64,000 bases of DNA from Phragmites australis (Eukaryota; Streptophyta; Magnoliopsida; Poales; Poaceae), in the NCBI RefSeq assembly GCF_958298935.1, contig NC_084929.1, forward strand, positions 3,286,001 through 3,350,000, in the 5' to 3' direction. The position numbers were made by a program, and so were the translations under genes. Shown here one piece after another: positions 1-11,539 of the stretch. Under the pieces are notes generated by a model, which saw only the letters and a program-made list of their open reading frames with translations, had not been told where the DNA came from and did not search any database. How positions within the stretch are numbered: the first letter of the stretch is position 1; each line of letters begins with the position of its first letter.

Positions 1-722
1 ACAAAGTTGGGGACAAACGGATGTTACTTTTTCTATAGATGTCCGTATAGTTAAAAAAACGTTCAAATTGGAGTCCGTATGAAAAAGTTATGATCATTTT
101 ACTGAAGGCGGTTCACATTCACAGCAATTATCACAGGAGGTACACTTAAGGAACCGCCTATGAAAACCTTTGGCGTAAAAGGTTAAAAGGATGAAATATC
201 CCGTTTCAATCATTGCTGCTTGATAGGTGAGGTGGTAAGGCGGTTCGGGCACGAGGGTAGAGGGGAGGGAGGTTGCGGGTTCGATTCTCATGAAACGCAA
301 AAACTGAAAACAGTGCAAAAAATATAGCGTGGCCATTGACTTGCAACGGCATGACGACGGGGGTTCCTTGGGTAAAAAAATTCGCTTTTTCGGGAAAAAA
401 AAAAGGTCAATTCGGAGATCGATTATCACAGGCGATTCACTTAAGGAACCGCCTGTGAAAATCCATTTCCACAAGCACTTCCTTAAGAGAACTGCTTGTG
501 AAAACCATTTCTACAGTCGATTCACTTAAGGAACCGCCTGTGAAAACCGATTTCCACAGGTGGTTCCTTATGTGAACCGCCTATGAAAATAGATTTTCAC
601 AGGCGATCTATTTTACACGTGAAAATTATCAATTTTCACAGATCTTCGATCACAGGTGGGTGTACTAAACGCTTATGAAAACGTGTTATGAACCGCCTCT
701 AAAAATAGTTTATGTAGTAGTG
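1..722. mobile_element. CACTA (En/Spm) element, terminal part
   Basis: Only one end of this DNA transposon is in the window. It stops at 722 with GTAGTAGTG, the complement of a CACTACTAC terminus. From about 425 to 690 it carries many subterminal repeats of the type AGGCGGTTCACTTAAGG / CCGCCTGTGAAAA in both orientations, which in CACTA elements act as transposase binding sites. No transposase coding is visible. The same architecture occurs in the complete short element at 53649-54983, which supports the family assignment. The other terminus must lie left of base 1, so length and target duplication cannot be judged. Confidence 0.7.
222..300 (+). other. tRNA-like segment (A-box/B-box) inside CACTA end
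   Basis: TGGTAAGGCGG (233-243) resembles a pol III A box, and GGGTTCGATTCTC (277-289) matches the B-box consensus GWTCRANNC. The spacing is tRNA-like, but no cloverleaf with a proper anticodon arm is evident. The second CACTA element has a related segment at 54590-54645. It may be a SINE or tRNA remnant fixed in the family, or an internal pol III promoter. Confidence 0.4.
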
Positions 723-1058
723 AAATATTTGAATGAGTCAACCCTACAATTTTTTAAAAAATTGGGTGATTTATGGAATTTTCAGAAAAATTGGTCAGTT
801 TTCTATTTCAATTTTGTTAGAAGATCTCGTTTCAAAAAACTGCAAAAATCCAAACCTTGGGATTTGGTTTTTCTATGGTTCCCTAGTAAATTTATAACTG
901 AGAATGTGAACCTTGCATAGGTGCATGGTTTCATAGATACTGTCAAGTTTATTCGTATGGTTTAACATCTAGTTAATCTTCACCATCTTTCATATCTATT
1001 TCACCAACAAAAAGTTCAGAACAAAATCAAATTTAATGCAAAAGGGCCCTTCCTTTAC
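723..1058. other. AT-rich stretch without recognisable gene
   Basis: Between the CACTA end and an exon-like fragment I see only AT-rich sequence. It contains an 81-codon open frame at 675-920 that begins inside the transposon end and has no recognisable domain. Confidence 0.4.
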
Positions 1059-1162
1059 CTGAACATTTGTCAGGCAATCAACGAAAGCAAACGCATTATC
1101 ACCAACGTACATAATATCTACAGTCAAACCCTTGGCGCCAATTGGAGAAAGAAAGGAATCCA
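1059..1162 (-). pseudogene. Exon-like host gene fragment, unidentified
   Basis: Read on the minus strand this gives about 34 residues including LTVDIMYVGDNAFAFVDC. It ends in CAG followed by GTAAAG at 1058-1053, a good plant 5' splice site. The composition is that of an ordinary protein-coding exon and not of a retroelement I know. I cannot name the gene, and no acceptor or neighbouring exon is visible before the copia insertion at 1311. A captured gene fragment is possible. Confidence 0.3.
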
Positions 1163-1310
1163 ATTAAGTGAAAAGACGGGAGCTTAGGGGAGATCTAACT
1201 TTAAGACTTGGTAGATTAATTAATCACAAAATCATTTTGTTTTCGTCTCAAACACGACTAACTAACTAATTGCATGACTCTAATCCCAAATTCTTGTTAG
1301 TGGACTTCTA

Positions 1311-1568
1311 TGTCAGAATCAAACTAGAAATTTGCAGCATTTTCTGATTTTTATATTGCTATGTAAAATGCAATTACATGGGCTCTTAGAAGCTAATTAG
1401 AAATTGTAACAGCCATAAAGAAATTAAGCACCTACTTAACTCAGCCTAATGCAAAAAATAACCGATATGCAGATGCAAATGAAACGGCCATGTAGTACTA
1501 AAATCTATGCACATGCAGAAAAGAAACAGAAATGACACTAACTCTGCTGCAGGATTATTCGTGCAACA
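1311..1568 (-). repeat. 3' LTR of the minus-strand copia
   Basis: The outer edge reads TGTCAGAATC on the plus strand and the inner edge ends in CAACA, giving TG...CA termini. It aligns with the LTR at 8430-8745 but lacks about 60 bp near the left side. The purine-rich complement of 1569-1582 is the probable polypurine tract. Confidence 0.9.
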
Positions 1569-1582
1569 AACTCCCTCTAATC

Positions 1583-1900
1583 CTGATGCAGTTCTTCGAT
1601 GTTGATGATGTCAATCTATGCGCGGAGTTCCTGAAGCTCGATGCGACCAAGAGACTTGGTGAGAATATCGCCAAGCTGCTCAGCTATTCCGATAAACTCA
1701 ATGTCAATCTGGCCTTTTTTTGCACACTCCTAAATGAAATGAAACTTTGTGTATATGTGCTTGCTCCGGTCATGATGCATTGGGTTCTTGATCAACGAGA
1801 TTGTGGACTTGTTGTCAATCTTCACAACTGGTGCGCTAGGCTCTGAGATGAGCATGTCACTCAGAATATGCACCAACCACATGCCCTTGCAAGCTGCTGT
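1583..1900 (-). pseudogene. Copia RNase H C-terminal part (split from 4850)
   Basis: The minus strand encodes the end of a copia RNase H: CKGMWLVHILSDM, then VKIDNKSTISLIKNPMHHDR and a tail with GDILTKSLGR. This is the characteristic end of copia pol (Asp-Asn-Lys-Ser followed by the 'ILTK' motif). The upstream half of the same domain resumes at 4850 on the far side of the solo LTR, with the codons matching across the junction once the target duplication is removed. Confidence 0.85.
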
Positions 1901-4844
1901 GGGAGAACCGTCCAGATAATATTCTAATTAATCACCAGAAGGATCATTATTTATAATCACCATCTTGATGATTAACCATAATATCATCCAGTAGTTCCGA
2001 GACTTGTTTTGTACCTAAAATCGGAACACATGCCTTTACAACATCTAACATCACAACATAACTTAAGAAAGAGCAAGTAATTAACATTATATTACAAGTT
2101 CTTAAACACTACCAAGTTATTACAATTTACAACAAAAGAGAGATAGAAGGAGACTAAAATCTGCTCAACTTCTAACCAATAAAAAAAACTACATAGCGGA
2201 AGCTAAAGCTACAAACAACAAAAGGAGGATAGAGTCGTATGCCCTTAGGCTCTATCACAAAAGCACGCCAACTGAGTAGGATGCACTAGTCATGCCTGCC
2301 ACCACACTCGGCAGGCGCAAAGTAGCCAAATACCGCTTCCTCTTCACCTACAAAACCTATAGAGCAGCTGAGTACGAAGGTACTCGCAAGACTTAATTCA
2401 TATAGATCACATATACATAGACCGACTCCAAGAATCATGCATTGGGCCATTAGCAAGGAAAAATATTACAAGGTTAAGTACATTAATATGCTTAAGCAAC
2501 CTAGACATATGTGTGAGCACCTAAACTTAACTAACAACAATACCATTATACACTGCAATGACCCTCTACATAAATGTAACTAGAACCATCATGAACATGT
2601 ATGTAACACTAACCATCTTCCCCATGACCAACATATCCAACCACAAACCACAACTCATGACTCTATGATGGTGCGCATGGACAAAAGACATGCTTATGAT
2701 CGAGAGCGCGGCAGTTCTAACTATTTTTACTCTTGCAGAGGGATACTCCTTTACCCACACAACACGAGGACCATTAGGCTTGCATGACCACACAAGTCCA
2801 TACAAGGGGTACTTGTGATAACCTTTCCCAATAAACCCTAACCATTTGATACATGCATCGCTCTGCGCAGAGGTATCCAGAATTACTCCCGGAGAAAACT
2901 AGACATCTCTATAAGCCCACCTGCTCACATCATCGATGTTCAGGCCCAAATGATCACATCTACAGAGATATTCGGCTTACCTTACAATTAGATCAGCATG
3001 TGGTGAGTACGGTAAGTGCTAAAGCCAAGGACGACCAACGGTCAGTGCTTAACCGATGCAAGGCGGTCTGCAGTATCCAGGCCCCTCCCCGAACTACCCC
3101 GGGAACCTCCTCCAGGGTAGATGATACCCCTAACACCACCCACATCTCGTCTCATTCTCACATCTCAACCATCTCAACAACATAGTCAATAGTGTGAAAC
3201 ATTAAGTAAGCTCTAAGCTCACGAAGAACGGCATCACCATCGCTCGACTTCTACTAAGGACCTATGCATTGCTAAGAATGTCGAACAAATCTTAGGCTAG
3301 ACATCAACAATATTATTGAGGTGACAAGGATGAGGATAATCAACAATTCAAAATAGAGGATATGCAATACAACATAGGTGCTACCCATTTTGCCCGACAT
3401 CAACTCGCTACTCATGCAAACATACATAAGCAAAATTTATCAAATTTTGACTTCATTCAATTCAACACAAGGGTTCAGTAGCCTTGCTGCTCTACCAGCT
3501 GCCTGATGCTACCCGCACAAAATTCACAAAAGTGGGATGCCTCGGTGTTGCCCTCGCTTTTCTAAACTGTGCATGGGTGCAATGCATAAATAAATGAACA
3601 ATGCAAAAAGGATGAATAAAAATGCATGATCAAGTAATAGTGGAGCGTCAAGACTCGAAAACCTTTGCAAAAAACTGTTAAGGGACTAGGGCTTCAAAGC
3701 ATGAAACCCCGGATAAGCCAACTTTTAGTGCACCAAGCCTTCAGTGGCTGGCAGTCAGACTGGCTCTGGGGTGGCGCTCAGACTAGTGGCCAGCAAAGAG
3801 TTTTGGAGACTGGCGGTCGAACCAACATTGATCCGACGGTTAGACCGCCCACCAACGATCAGACCGACCCTAGCGGTGGTCTGACCCCTGTATAGAGCCC
3901 TCACTTCGGACCTTCGAGTTCCAACTGCCGGTCAGACCAGCCCTAGCTGCAGTCAAACCACCAGGCCTTGCTGGCAACACCCTTGTGGGGTTGCTGATAA
4001 GAGCTTCGGTGAGACTCTCGGTCATGGAGGGTACCTAAATGCTCTATGAGACTAGTAGAGTGTTTCTAAAGTGACTTGGACTACCATCACTGAGCTAAAC
4101 TCAAAATGTCCCATGGATTGGACCTAGGCTAGGTTGAGTTTTGGGCCTAAACGACACGGGGGATCGAATCAAGCTCGGAAACAACGGAAAACGGTAGGGG
4201 AAGCCTCACCTTAGTGCATTGAAGCTTTCTAGCAGATGAGTTTGCTTCGAGAAGACTTCGATTTGCGGATCGGCTCCCGGGGTGGTGGTGGAGCTTGAGG
4301 TGAATGGCGGGTCTTCAGCAAGGGAGAAGAGGGGGAGACGCTTGGGGAAGTCCTTCGAGAGCTCGTGAGAGTCCCCTACTCCGATCTCCGGCCCTCGAAC
4401 GCGATCACAACAGAACCCCTCTCCTTCTAGTGTTGGGTGGAGAGAGTGAGAGAGAGAGAGCAAATGAGAGAGTGAGAGAGTCAATCGACCACCTTAAGTC
4501 GAGCCTCTGTGTGCTGGCGATCGGACCGCGTAGGGCGTTAGTCAGACCGCAGCAAGCACATGCGACAAGCCCACGTGGCTACCACCTGGCGGTCAAACCG
4601 TGGGTGATCCCAGTCAGACCGCGAGAGGGGTTTTGTGTTGAATCTTTCTAAGTATTCCTGCTTTCCCTTGCCTTTCTTCTCCAAAGGATCTAGGGCTTTT
4701 CTAATGAGCTCTAAACCATCTCTAGGGTGTTTGAAGCACCTTCAAACTAACTTGTCGGACCATTACGTAACAACATAGGTGATAACACATGCGATAATGG
4801 TTAAGCGATGCTTAATTATGGCTTATCATTTTTGGGATGTGATA
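1901..4844 (-). mobile_element. Solo LTR of a large gypsy-type element (Del/Tekay-like)
   Basis: This 2.94-kb non-coding block splits a copia RNase H domain and is flanked by a 5-bp direct repeat GCTGT (1896-1900 and 4845-4849), also present in the uninterrupted codons. On the minus strand it begins TATCACATCCCAAAAATG, close to the TGTCACATCCC start of long Del/Tekay LTRs. I see no internal coding region, primer-binding site or second LTR, so it is best read as a solo LTR left by LTR-LTR recombination. Inside are dispersed copies of a GGTCAGACCG-like motif (3780-3970 and 4520-4620). Short open frames here (2566-2805, 2853-3185, 4206-4651) have no homology I recognise. Lineage is inferred from length and terminus only. 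Confidence 0.7.
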
Positions 4845-4849
4845 GCTGT

Positions 4850-6142
4850 GAAGGCCACGGCAATATATTCAGCCTTGCAGGATGACAGGGCCACCACCTT
4901 CTGCTTGGATGACTGCAATGTGATGGGGTTGCTGTAGAGAAAGAAGATCATCCCGGAGGTGCTCTTCCTACCATCGATGTCTCCAGTCATATCACTATTG
5001 TCGTAACAACAGATGCGGCCACATGCTCTTCTTCTTCTCGACCATGTAGAGAATACCCCATGTTCTTATCCCTGCAACATAGTGTAATATGTGCTTGACG
5101 GCGACGAGGTGCTCTTTACTTGTCAGTAGGCTAGGTCTGGCCGGGTGTGGACGAGATACCGGAGGCTCCCGACTAAACTCTGGTAGAGAGTAGCATCGAC
5201 CGGCGTGATGAGCTTGATTTGCTGAGATTGAGGCATACCTCCAATGGATTTTGATAGGGGTTGCAGTCCACCAGCCCAGGCTTCTCCAGAATCTTCAATG
5301 TGTAGGCGGATTACCCGAGCTTGATGTCATCCGAGCTGTGCTACATCTCGATGCTAAGGTAGTACTTGAGCGCTCCCAAATTGCTCATCCAGAATAAGTT
5401 CTTCATCTCCCCCTTGAACTTGTGGATGCTGCTGGTGTTGTCATCAGCATCAATTAAGTCATCGATGTAGACACCCATAATTAGCTGACTCCCACTTTCA
5501 CCTCACCTGTACACTCCTTGTTAAGAGCTTCTACGATGAAAGCCGAGTGTGAGTAGAGTGGTGTCCAACTTCTCGTTCTAGGTGTGTGGTGCGTAGCGGA
5601 GATTGTAGAGCGCCTTATGGAGACGTAGCACCTTGTTCTTGTGCTTGTTGTTGATGAACCTTGCTCTTCTTTAATAAAGCTGCTTGGTTCATCGGCGCTC
5701 GCCATGTGAAGCTCTTTGAGGTCGAGTTGGTGCGGTGCGTACCCTCAAGGCATTGTCTAACCGAGGACGTTGTTGATAGTGTGGTAGCGTTGAGGAGCAT
5801 CATCATTACCATCCACATCAAGCATGGAGATGTGTATGGGTGGCATGGCATGGCGTGCTCGAATATCACCGTAGTTTGATCCTCTACAATAGCAGGTGTC
5901 ACTGGAGAAGGTGTTTGGCCATGGTCCAGGGAGCTCATACGCATGTTGCGCACTGGCTCCCTAGTGACCATGTACTCCACAGTGAAGGGGTCATCATCAT
6001 TCACCTCATGTTCGTCCTTTGAGCTCCATTTCCACTGCGTCAATTCATCGAACACAACATCACACATCATGTGCATGCTCTTGCTAATGGGGTCGTACAC
6101 CCAGTATTCCTTGGACCCACTTTCATAGCAGACAAAGATCAT
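4850..6142 (-). pseudogene. Copia reverse transcriptase and RNase H N-terminal part
   Basis: Minus-strand translation gives a degraded copia reverse transcriptase. The catalytic YIDD motif is visible near 5475 (VYIDDLIDADDN), followed by LGALKYYLSIEM near 5400. RNase H begins with TPVDATLYQSLVGSLRYL near 5190 and runs to SCKAEYIAVAFTA at about 4850, where the solo LTR interrupts it. The best continuous open stretch (5615-6142) links the integrase C-terminus to the RT start. Several in-frame stops and frameshifts prevent a functional polyprotein. Confidence 0.85.
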
Positions 6143-7400
6143 CTAAGTGTTGCGGTCATCGAGCTTCTTCTGGCGAGGCTTCACATTCTTGACATGTGCG
6201 ATGCAACCAAAGGTGCGGAGGAAGTGTACCACCGGCCGCATGCCATTCCAAGACTCGTACAAAGTCTTGCCATCAATGCTCTGAGTCGATGCACGGTTGA
6301 GGATGAAGATGACGGTGGAGGCGGCCTCATCCCAGAATGTTCCGAGAAGGCCCTTTGTCTTCAGCATGCTTTGGGCCATGGCGATAACTGTCTGATTTCG
6401 GCACTCAATGACCCCACTATGTTGTGGAGAATAGGAGGTTGTGAGCTGCCGCTGAACACCGCACTCAGCACAATAGTCCCTAAACTCCATCAATGTGAAC
6501 TCACCGCCACAATCGATGTGGAGTACCTTGAGCTTCCTTGCTGACTTCGCCTCAGCCATGGCTTGGAAATGTCTGATTGCCATTGGAGCTTGGTCCTTGC
6601 TCGCAAGGAGACTGAGCCACATGTAGCAGCTCAAGTCAGCCACCAATAGTAGGAAGTGGTGACTACCGCTTGGTGTCATTGGTGTGATCAGCTCACAGAG
6701 GTTTTCACGCACAAGGTCAATGACGTGCTCCGAGTGATACTTCCCCAACTCGGGGAACAATACTCACCTTTGCTTTCTAGAGAGGCAACTGTCACAGACT
6801 TGACCAATATTATCAATTTGTGACAGCCCTCACACCACAGCCTGCTTGCAGAGCTTGCACAGGGATTGGAAGCTGAGGTGCCCATACCTCACGTGCCAAA
6901 GCCATGTCTCCTCTGAGCCTCTTGCTGACAGGCACACTAGTTGCGATGTCAAGGCTGAGCATGTACAGCCAGCTAGGGGAGCACCTCACCCTCACCAGCA
7001 ACCATCGATCCGAGTCCCAAATTTACGAACACCACCATCAACCAGCACCTGGTAGCCATTCTCGTCAAGCTGGCTGATACTGATGGTGTTGGTGGTTAGC
7101 AGGGGAATGAAGTACACCATCGTGAGTGCATAGTGCTCACCGGTCTTGTAGGTGAACAAGATCGTTCCATGCCCCTCGATGTCGATGATGGATGTGTCAT
7201 CAAACTTGACGATGCCTTAGATTCTAGAGTCAATTTAAGAGAAGGTAGCGCGCGACCCAATCATGTGGTTCACTATACTGGTGTTGAGGTACCACATCTG
7301 ATCGTTGTGGTCCTTCTCTTGATCCAGATGTGCAAATACCTTCACCTTGACTAGCTGCGACACAACCCTTGGCATCAAAAGCGTGGGCTCATCGTTGTCA
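6143..7400 (-). pseudogene. Copia protease remnant, GAG-pre-integrase and integrase
   Basis: An open stretch at 6143-6760 encodes a copia integrase core. An Asp in HIDCGGEF and a Glu in SGVIECRNQT are 35 residues apart, the expected D(35)E spacing. Upstream on the minus strand, 6760-7000 carries the GAG-pre-integrase region (WHVRYGHLSFQSL and a Cys pair near CDSCLSRKQR). About 7050-7330 contains the protease-like part (MWYLNTSIVNHM, where a catalytic Asp would be expected, then ISQLDENGYQV). Stops and frameshifts separate the blocks. The integrase inserts the cDNA into the host genome. Confidence 0.85.
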
Positions 7401-8394
7401 CCATGCGTCAAGTGGGCCTCTGCCTGCTTCGGCTTGCTGTGCCAATCCTTGGCCCAATGGCCAAATTTGCCACAATTCTGACATTAGTCTCAACCACCTC
7501 TTGGGCCGGATGTGTTGTTGTTGCCATCATGCAACCTGTTGTCGCGTCCGCACCCACGGTTCTTACCATGACGATGATGGGAGCCGCCATTGCCACCGCT
7601 ACTGGATCCTCCCTCATCATCATGCTTCTTCATGCGAGCTGGCCATTCCTCCTTAGTGAGGAGTAGTTTTTGCCTGCCATTGCCATCAAAAGAGCCGAGC
7701 TTATACCTCTACTCCACAACATGCAAGTGACTAGTCACCTCCTCGATTGAGAGCGTTCTTAGACCAAGGAGGGTCTCAAAGCAAATGGCGACCTACTGTA
7801 AACATTATGGGATGATGACCTATAGAAACTTTCGCACAACCTCTACATCAATGACTTGATCCCCCAGGACTCAGAGATTGTTGGTAAGACTTGTAATCCT
7901 CATGGTGAAGTCGTCAATAGACTCACCATCATTGAACTAGATCTCGCCGAGCTCGCATCGCAACTTCTATGTGTTTGCTTCTCTAACACGCTCGATGCCG
8001 ACATGCATCATATTGATCACGTCCCAGGAGTCCTTGGTGGTGTCCTTGATGGAGATAGTGGATAGCATCTTTGACGGCACAGCGCGGAAAATGGCAAATA
8101 ACACTAGCCTATTATCATGGTAGTCATTGCTGCTAGGTTCGATTGCCTCGCAAAGTCCTTGTGCCTACAGGTTCACATGCATCACGAGTGCCCACTCGGT
8201 GTAGTTCACTTGTGTGAGCATGGGGTAGACCACCGAGCCTGAAGCCTCCTTGATGACGCGATGCACGACCATCTCGTGGTCACTGTCATCGTGGTGCCGT
8301 GGCCGGCACGGAGGAGGTTTCGATGAGCTACGGTGGCCTCGGCGTGGAGGAGTCCTTGACTGCACACCTGCAGGAGCCAACGATGACATAGCAC
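7400..8394 (-). pseudogene. Copia gag (nucleocapsid precursor), decayed
   Basis: The minus strand starts near 8389 with a short N-terminus and then VYPMLTQVNYTEWALVMHVN, the opening of the UBN2-type gag domain of plant copia elements. Further on are NDGESIDDFTMRITSL and a glycine-rich segment. A zinc knuckle near 7490-7440 (CQNCGKFGHWAKDW) has Trp where the last of the four zinc ligands is expected. Gag would coat the RNA in virus-like particles. At least five in-frame stops interrupt it. Confidence 0.85.
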
Positions 8395-8414
8395 TTGCCT
8401 AAATTGACAACAAT

Positions 8415-8427
8415 GTCTCTAATACCA
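8415..8427 (-). promoter_or_regulatory. Primer-binding site of the minus-strand copia
   Basis: The minus strand reads TGGTATTAGAGAC two bases inside the 5' LTR. This is a two-base variant of TGGTATCAGAGC, the initiator methionine tRNA complement used by plant copia elements. Confidence 0.85.
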
Positions 8428-8429
8428 AA

Positions 8430-8745
8430 TGTCATAATCAAACAAGGACGCACACAAAACACACTCGAACACAGGAGGATTTTTTGTGCTGCAACACAAA
8501 ACTTATGGCGTTTTTTATTTTTATATTGCTAGAAGTAAATTGCAATTACATGGGATCTTAGGAGCTAATTACAAATGGTAACAACTATGTAGAAATTAAG
8601 CACCTGCTTAACTCAACCTAACGCACAGAATAACTGACATGAACATGCAAATAAAACGGCTATGCAATACTAAACTCTATGCACATGCAAAAAAAAAAAA
8701 GAAATGGAAATGACACTAACTCTGCTCAGGATTGATCGTTCAACA
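8430..8745 (-). repeat. 5' LTR of the minus-strand copia
   Basis: It runs from TGTCATAATC to TTCAACA on the plus strand (TG...CA) and pairs with 1311-1568. It is followed at once by the target duplication TTCTA. This copy contains about 60 bp missing from its partner. Confidence 0.9.
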
Positions 8746-8750
8746 TTCTA

Positions 8751-10680
8751 GCCCCTCAAATAATATTTGCCGATTACTACTTTGAGAGATTTTGGGTTAG
8801 ATTTAAGAGTGTGCCACTTTTTTGTGACAATAGTAGTGTCATAAGCTTAGTTAATAACCTAGTCCATCACTCCAAAACTAAACACATAGATGTGAGATTC
8901 CACTTCTTGCAAGATCACAACAAGAAGTGAGACATTAACTTGCGATACATAGATACCCAACACCAGCTTGTCGACATCTTTACCAAACCTCTAGATGCAA
9001 CCAGATTTGATTTCTGAGGGAAGAGCTTAGAGTGTGTCATCCTTATGTCATTATGTGAGGGAAGTTGCCTTTGTATATACTCTATCTTATTTTTGTTGCA
9101 TTTATATCGTATAGCATTATGTAAGATAATCATCGTAGAAAAGTTTTAACTTATATGTCTTTAGCATTTTCAGCTGCTAGTCTTAAATTTGGACTGAGTT
9201 GAGTAGTTGTGCAAAGTAATGTTTTAAACTTAGGCTCCTCTTGATGCTTTGAAATGAAACATTTCAAGCAAGCTTGCTTTTCTAAAGATGATATTTGGCA
9301 ATTTTATAAATCATGTAGACTATGAAATGTTACATTTTTTATCACCATATTTTTAATTGCTTTGGCTTAGTCAATACTTGTGTTAAGACTAGTTTGATGA
9401 ATATCTTACTCTACGTTTCTTGGTTCAATATAGTGGATTGGAAAATATTGCACTATATTTTTTATCTTTACCAAATGTTTAGCTTGTGATAGAACATTAG
9501 GGGAACTTGTGTTCCTTATGTTGCAAAGACATTACTTGACTTGATCTTATGAGAACTTGGTAATTTATGAAATTTTAATAATCTTGAGCAATCAAGTTTC
9601 TTGTGCTAAGATGTGATCCAATACAGTTGTTTTGATGCCTCGAGGTATTTACCATACCCAGTCATTCGACATTTCGCTTTGATAAGAGGCAATTTAAGGA
9701 TAAAATGAATTACAAAGAACTATGCCTAAATATTCAATTTCTAATCACTTGATCTAACTAAGTCTTGGTTTTCTATGTGAGCATTTGTAAAACCTACTAT
9801 CATGAATGTTTGTTTGCCTAATTCAAGATCAAAGTTTGCTAGTTCTTAATACTTGTATTGCCTCAGCATGAGTGGATGCCTATGTGGTGGTCGCTTTTAC
9901 ATGGTTCAGCTATGTGAAATTTAATATGCTAATAATTCTTCAGTTTTAAATTGTGCAGCTTCATGCTCTTGTGTCAATATCTCTTTTTGAGCATTTGTGC
10001 GATTATGAGCTCCACCTTCTACTTTTTATAGCCCTTTGACGTTTCTAATGGTTACAAATGCTTTATGGTATATTTGTGGAAGCTCATTAGAATTGCATGT
10101 TTATGCATTGCATGATATTTTGTTCTTGATATTTGCATTGCTAAAGGGGAAAAATATGCACTAATCTACCAAGAACAATCCAGCATAATGAAAAGAGGAG
10201 GAAACAACTTATGTCGGTGCATTCATCAAGGGGGAGTTTTTGAGCTTTTATTGTTGTTTTTAGGCTTTTGGCTTATCTTTGCCTTTCTTTGGTTTTCTAC
10301 AACCTTTCTTATGCCAAATGACATCTTTTTGTTCTTTACTTAGCTTTTTGTCACTTGAATGAGCTTCTCTTTTTGCAATCTTTTCAAAACCAAATTTTTT
10401 ATTTTTTGAGAATTGTCAATGCACTCATCAAGGGAAAAATTGAGAAACCAAGTTAAAATGATACTTGATTTATATGTGATGAGTGATTGATAATATTGTT
10501 GATTTGGTTTGATGATTTTTTAATATTACATAAGCTTGGTTGTGCTTGTCTATGTTTAAGACTAACCAAAGCTCGAGAGAGAAATAGAATTGGAGTTTTC
10601 TGTAAACTATGTCTTTCTGGCTCAAGTTTAAATTTTGAATTTGCAATCTTAACAATAAAAGAAAGAATTCTTTTTTGACT
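8751..10680 (+). mobile_element. 3' remnant of a plus-strand Sirevirus-type copia
   Basis: Immediately right of the copia target duplication the plus strand encodes an RNase H C-terminus (8781-9030): VPLFCDNSSVISLVNN, then KTKHIDVRFHFLQ and VDIFTKPLDATRF. This is the target into which the minus-strand copia inserted. After the pol end there are about 1.2 kb of AT-rich non-coding sequence and a CATCAAGGGGGAG motif at 10227-10240, the form of polypurine tract common in Sireviruses. I cannot place the 3' LTR end. The left part of pol is missing, since no coding matches it left of 1306. Confidence 0.65.
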
Positions 10681-10689
10681 TTTTTCTAA

Positions 10690-10918
10690 TAAAAAACGTG
10701 AAAACCATTTATCAGTTGTGATCCGTCAATTATTACTGATAATAAGTGATGAGTCATAGTTATGATCCGTCATTTATGAAATGTTATAAATGATGGGTCA
10801 TGGTTATGATCTTATTGGTTACTGGATTTTACCCGTGACACGTTTGAGGTGACTGATACGAAACCTGTCACCTATAGCAATTACGATCTGTCACTTCTGA
10901 GGTTTTTTTAACGTAGTG
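10690..10918. mobile_element. CACTA-like element end
   Basis: The segment is packed with short variants of GATCCGTCA / TGACGGATC-like and TCACCT/AGGTGA-like motifs and ends at 10918 with TTTTTTTAACGTAGTG, the complement of a CACTACGTT terminus. No matching left terminus is visible, so it is a fragment or its other end has decayed. Confidence 0.45.
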
Positions 10919-11213
10919 GAAGCACTTCACATAACTGAATTATCAAATCCATCATTGAAAACATGCCCGTCACTGAAGCCGAAACATCAGGAGTCACAAC
11001 CTCATGCGAGTATTTCCAGCCCTGATCTCAGTAAAAATGGCGTGCAAAAGCAGCTCGTTATCTTATCAACGATTTCAATAATTCTATCAAATGCAAGACT
11101 CATAGAATGATCGTGCGATGGGTATATCAACCAATCAAGACGATCGCCAATTTGCTATTGTGGATGATTTTTTTAATCTGGTTTTCACTTTCAGAAAAAA
11201 GTAGGAATAATAA

Positions 11214-11536
11214 GACCTCGTTTGGTAGAGCTCTGGGAGCTGATTCCGCTCCGAAATCACTCCTAGCGCTGCCAAACGGGTTGGTCGGGGAGTGATTCCG
11301 CTCGAGAATCACTTCCCGTTTTGTATAACGAGGTAGGAGCTGAAAAAACTAGCTTCCACCTGATTCCTGACTAATTCTCCTCGATTTTAACACAGTATCC
11401 TCTCAGGAATCACTTCCACCACTAACATATCAAACGATTTTACAAACAGAATCACTTTCACTACAGAATCACTCTCACCCTACTTTTTCTACAGAATTAC
11501 TCTCACCACAGAATCGGAACTCTACCAAACGACCCC
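11214..11536. mobile_element. Tourist-like MITE (PIF/Harbinger-type), 323 bp
   Basis: The ends are inverted repeats: CTCGTTTGGTAGAGCTC on the left and GAACTCTACCAAACGA on the right. It is flanked by the trinucleotide TAA at 11211-11213 and 11537-11539. Size, TIR sequence and a 3-bp TWA-type duplication fit Tourist-like MITEs, which are mobilised in trans by PIF/Harbinger transposases. There is no coding potential. Confidence 0.8.
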
Positions 11537-11539
11537 TAA

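Larger units (their letters stand above)
1311..8745 (-). mobile_element. Ty1/copia retrotransposon, complete ends, degenerate
   Basis: The element lies on the minus strand between LTRs at 8430-8745 (5') and 1311-1568 (3'). It is flanked by the perfect 5-bp target duplication TTCTA at 1306-1310 and 8746-8750. Order on the minus strand is LTR, primer-binding site, gag, protease/integrase, reverse transcriptase, RNase H, polypurine tract, LTR, the copia order. A 2.94-kb solo LTR (1901-4844) interrupts RNase H, so the element itself is about 4.5 kb. Many stops and frameshifts, and LTRs of 316 and 258 bp, indicate an old insertion. It landed in the RNase H end of an older plus-strand copia. Confidence 0.93.

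Noticed and set aside
222..300. A functional tRNA gene
   Set aside because: A- and B-box-like motifs exist, but no convincing acceptor stem or anticodon arm can be paired by eye.
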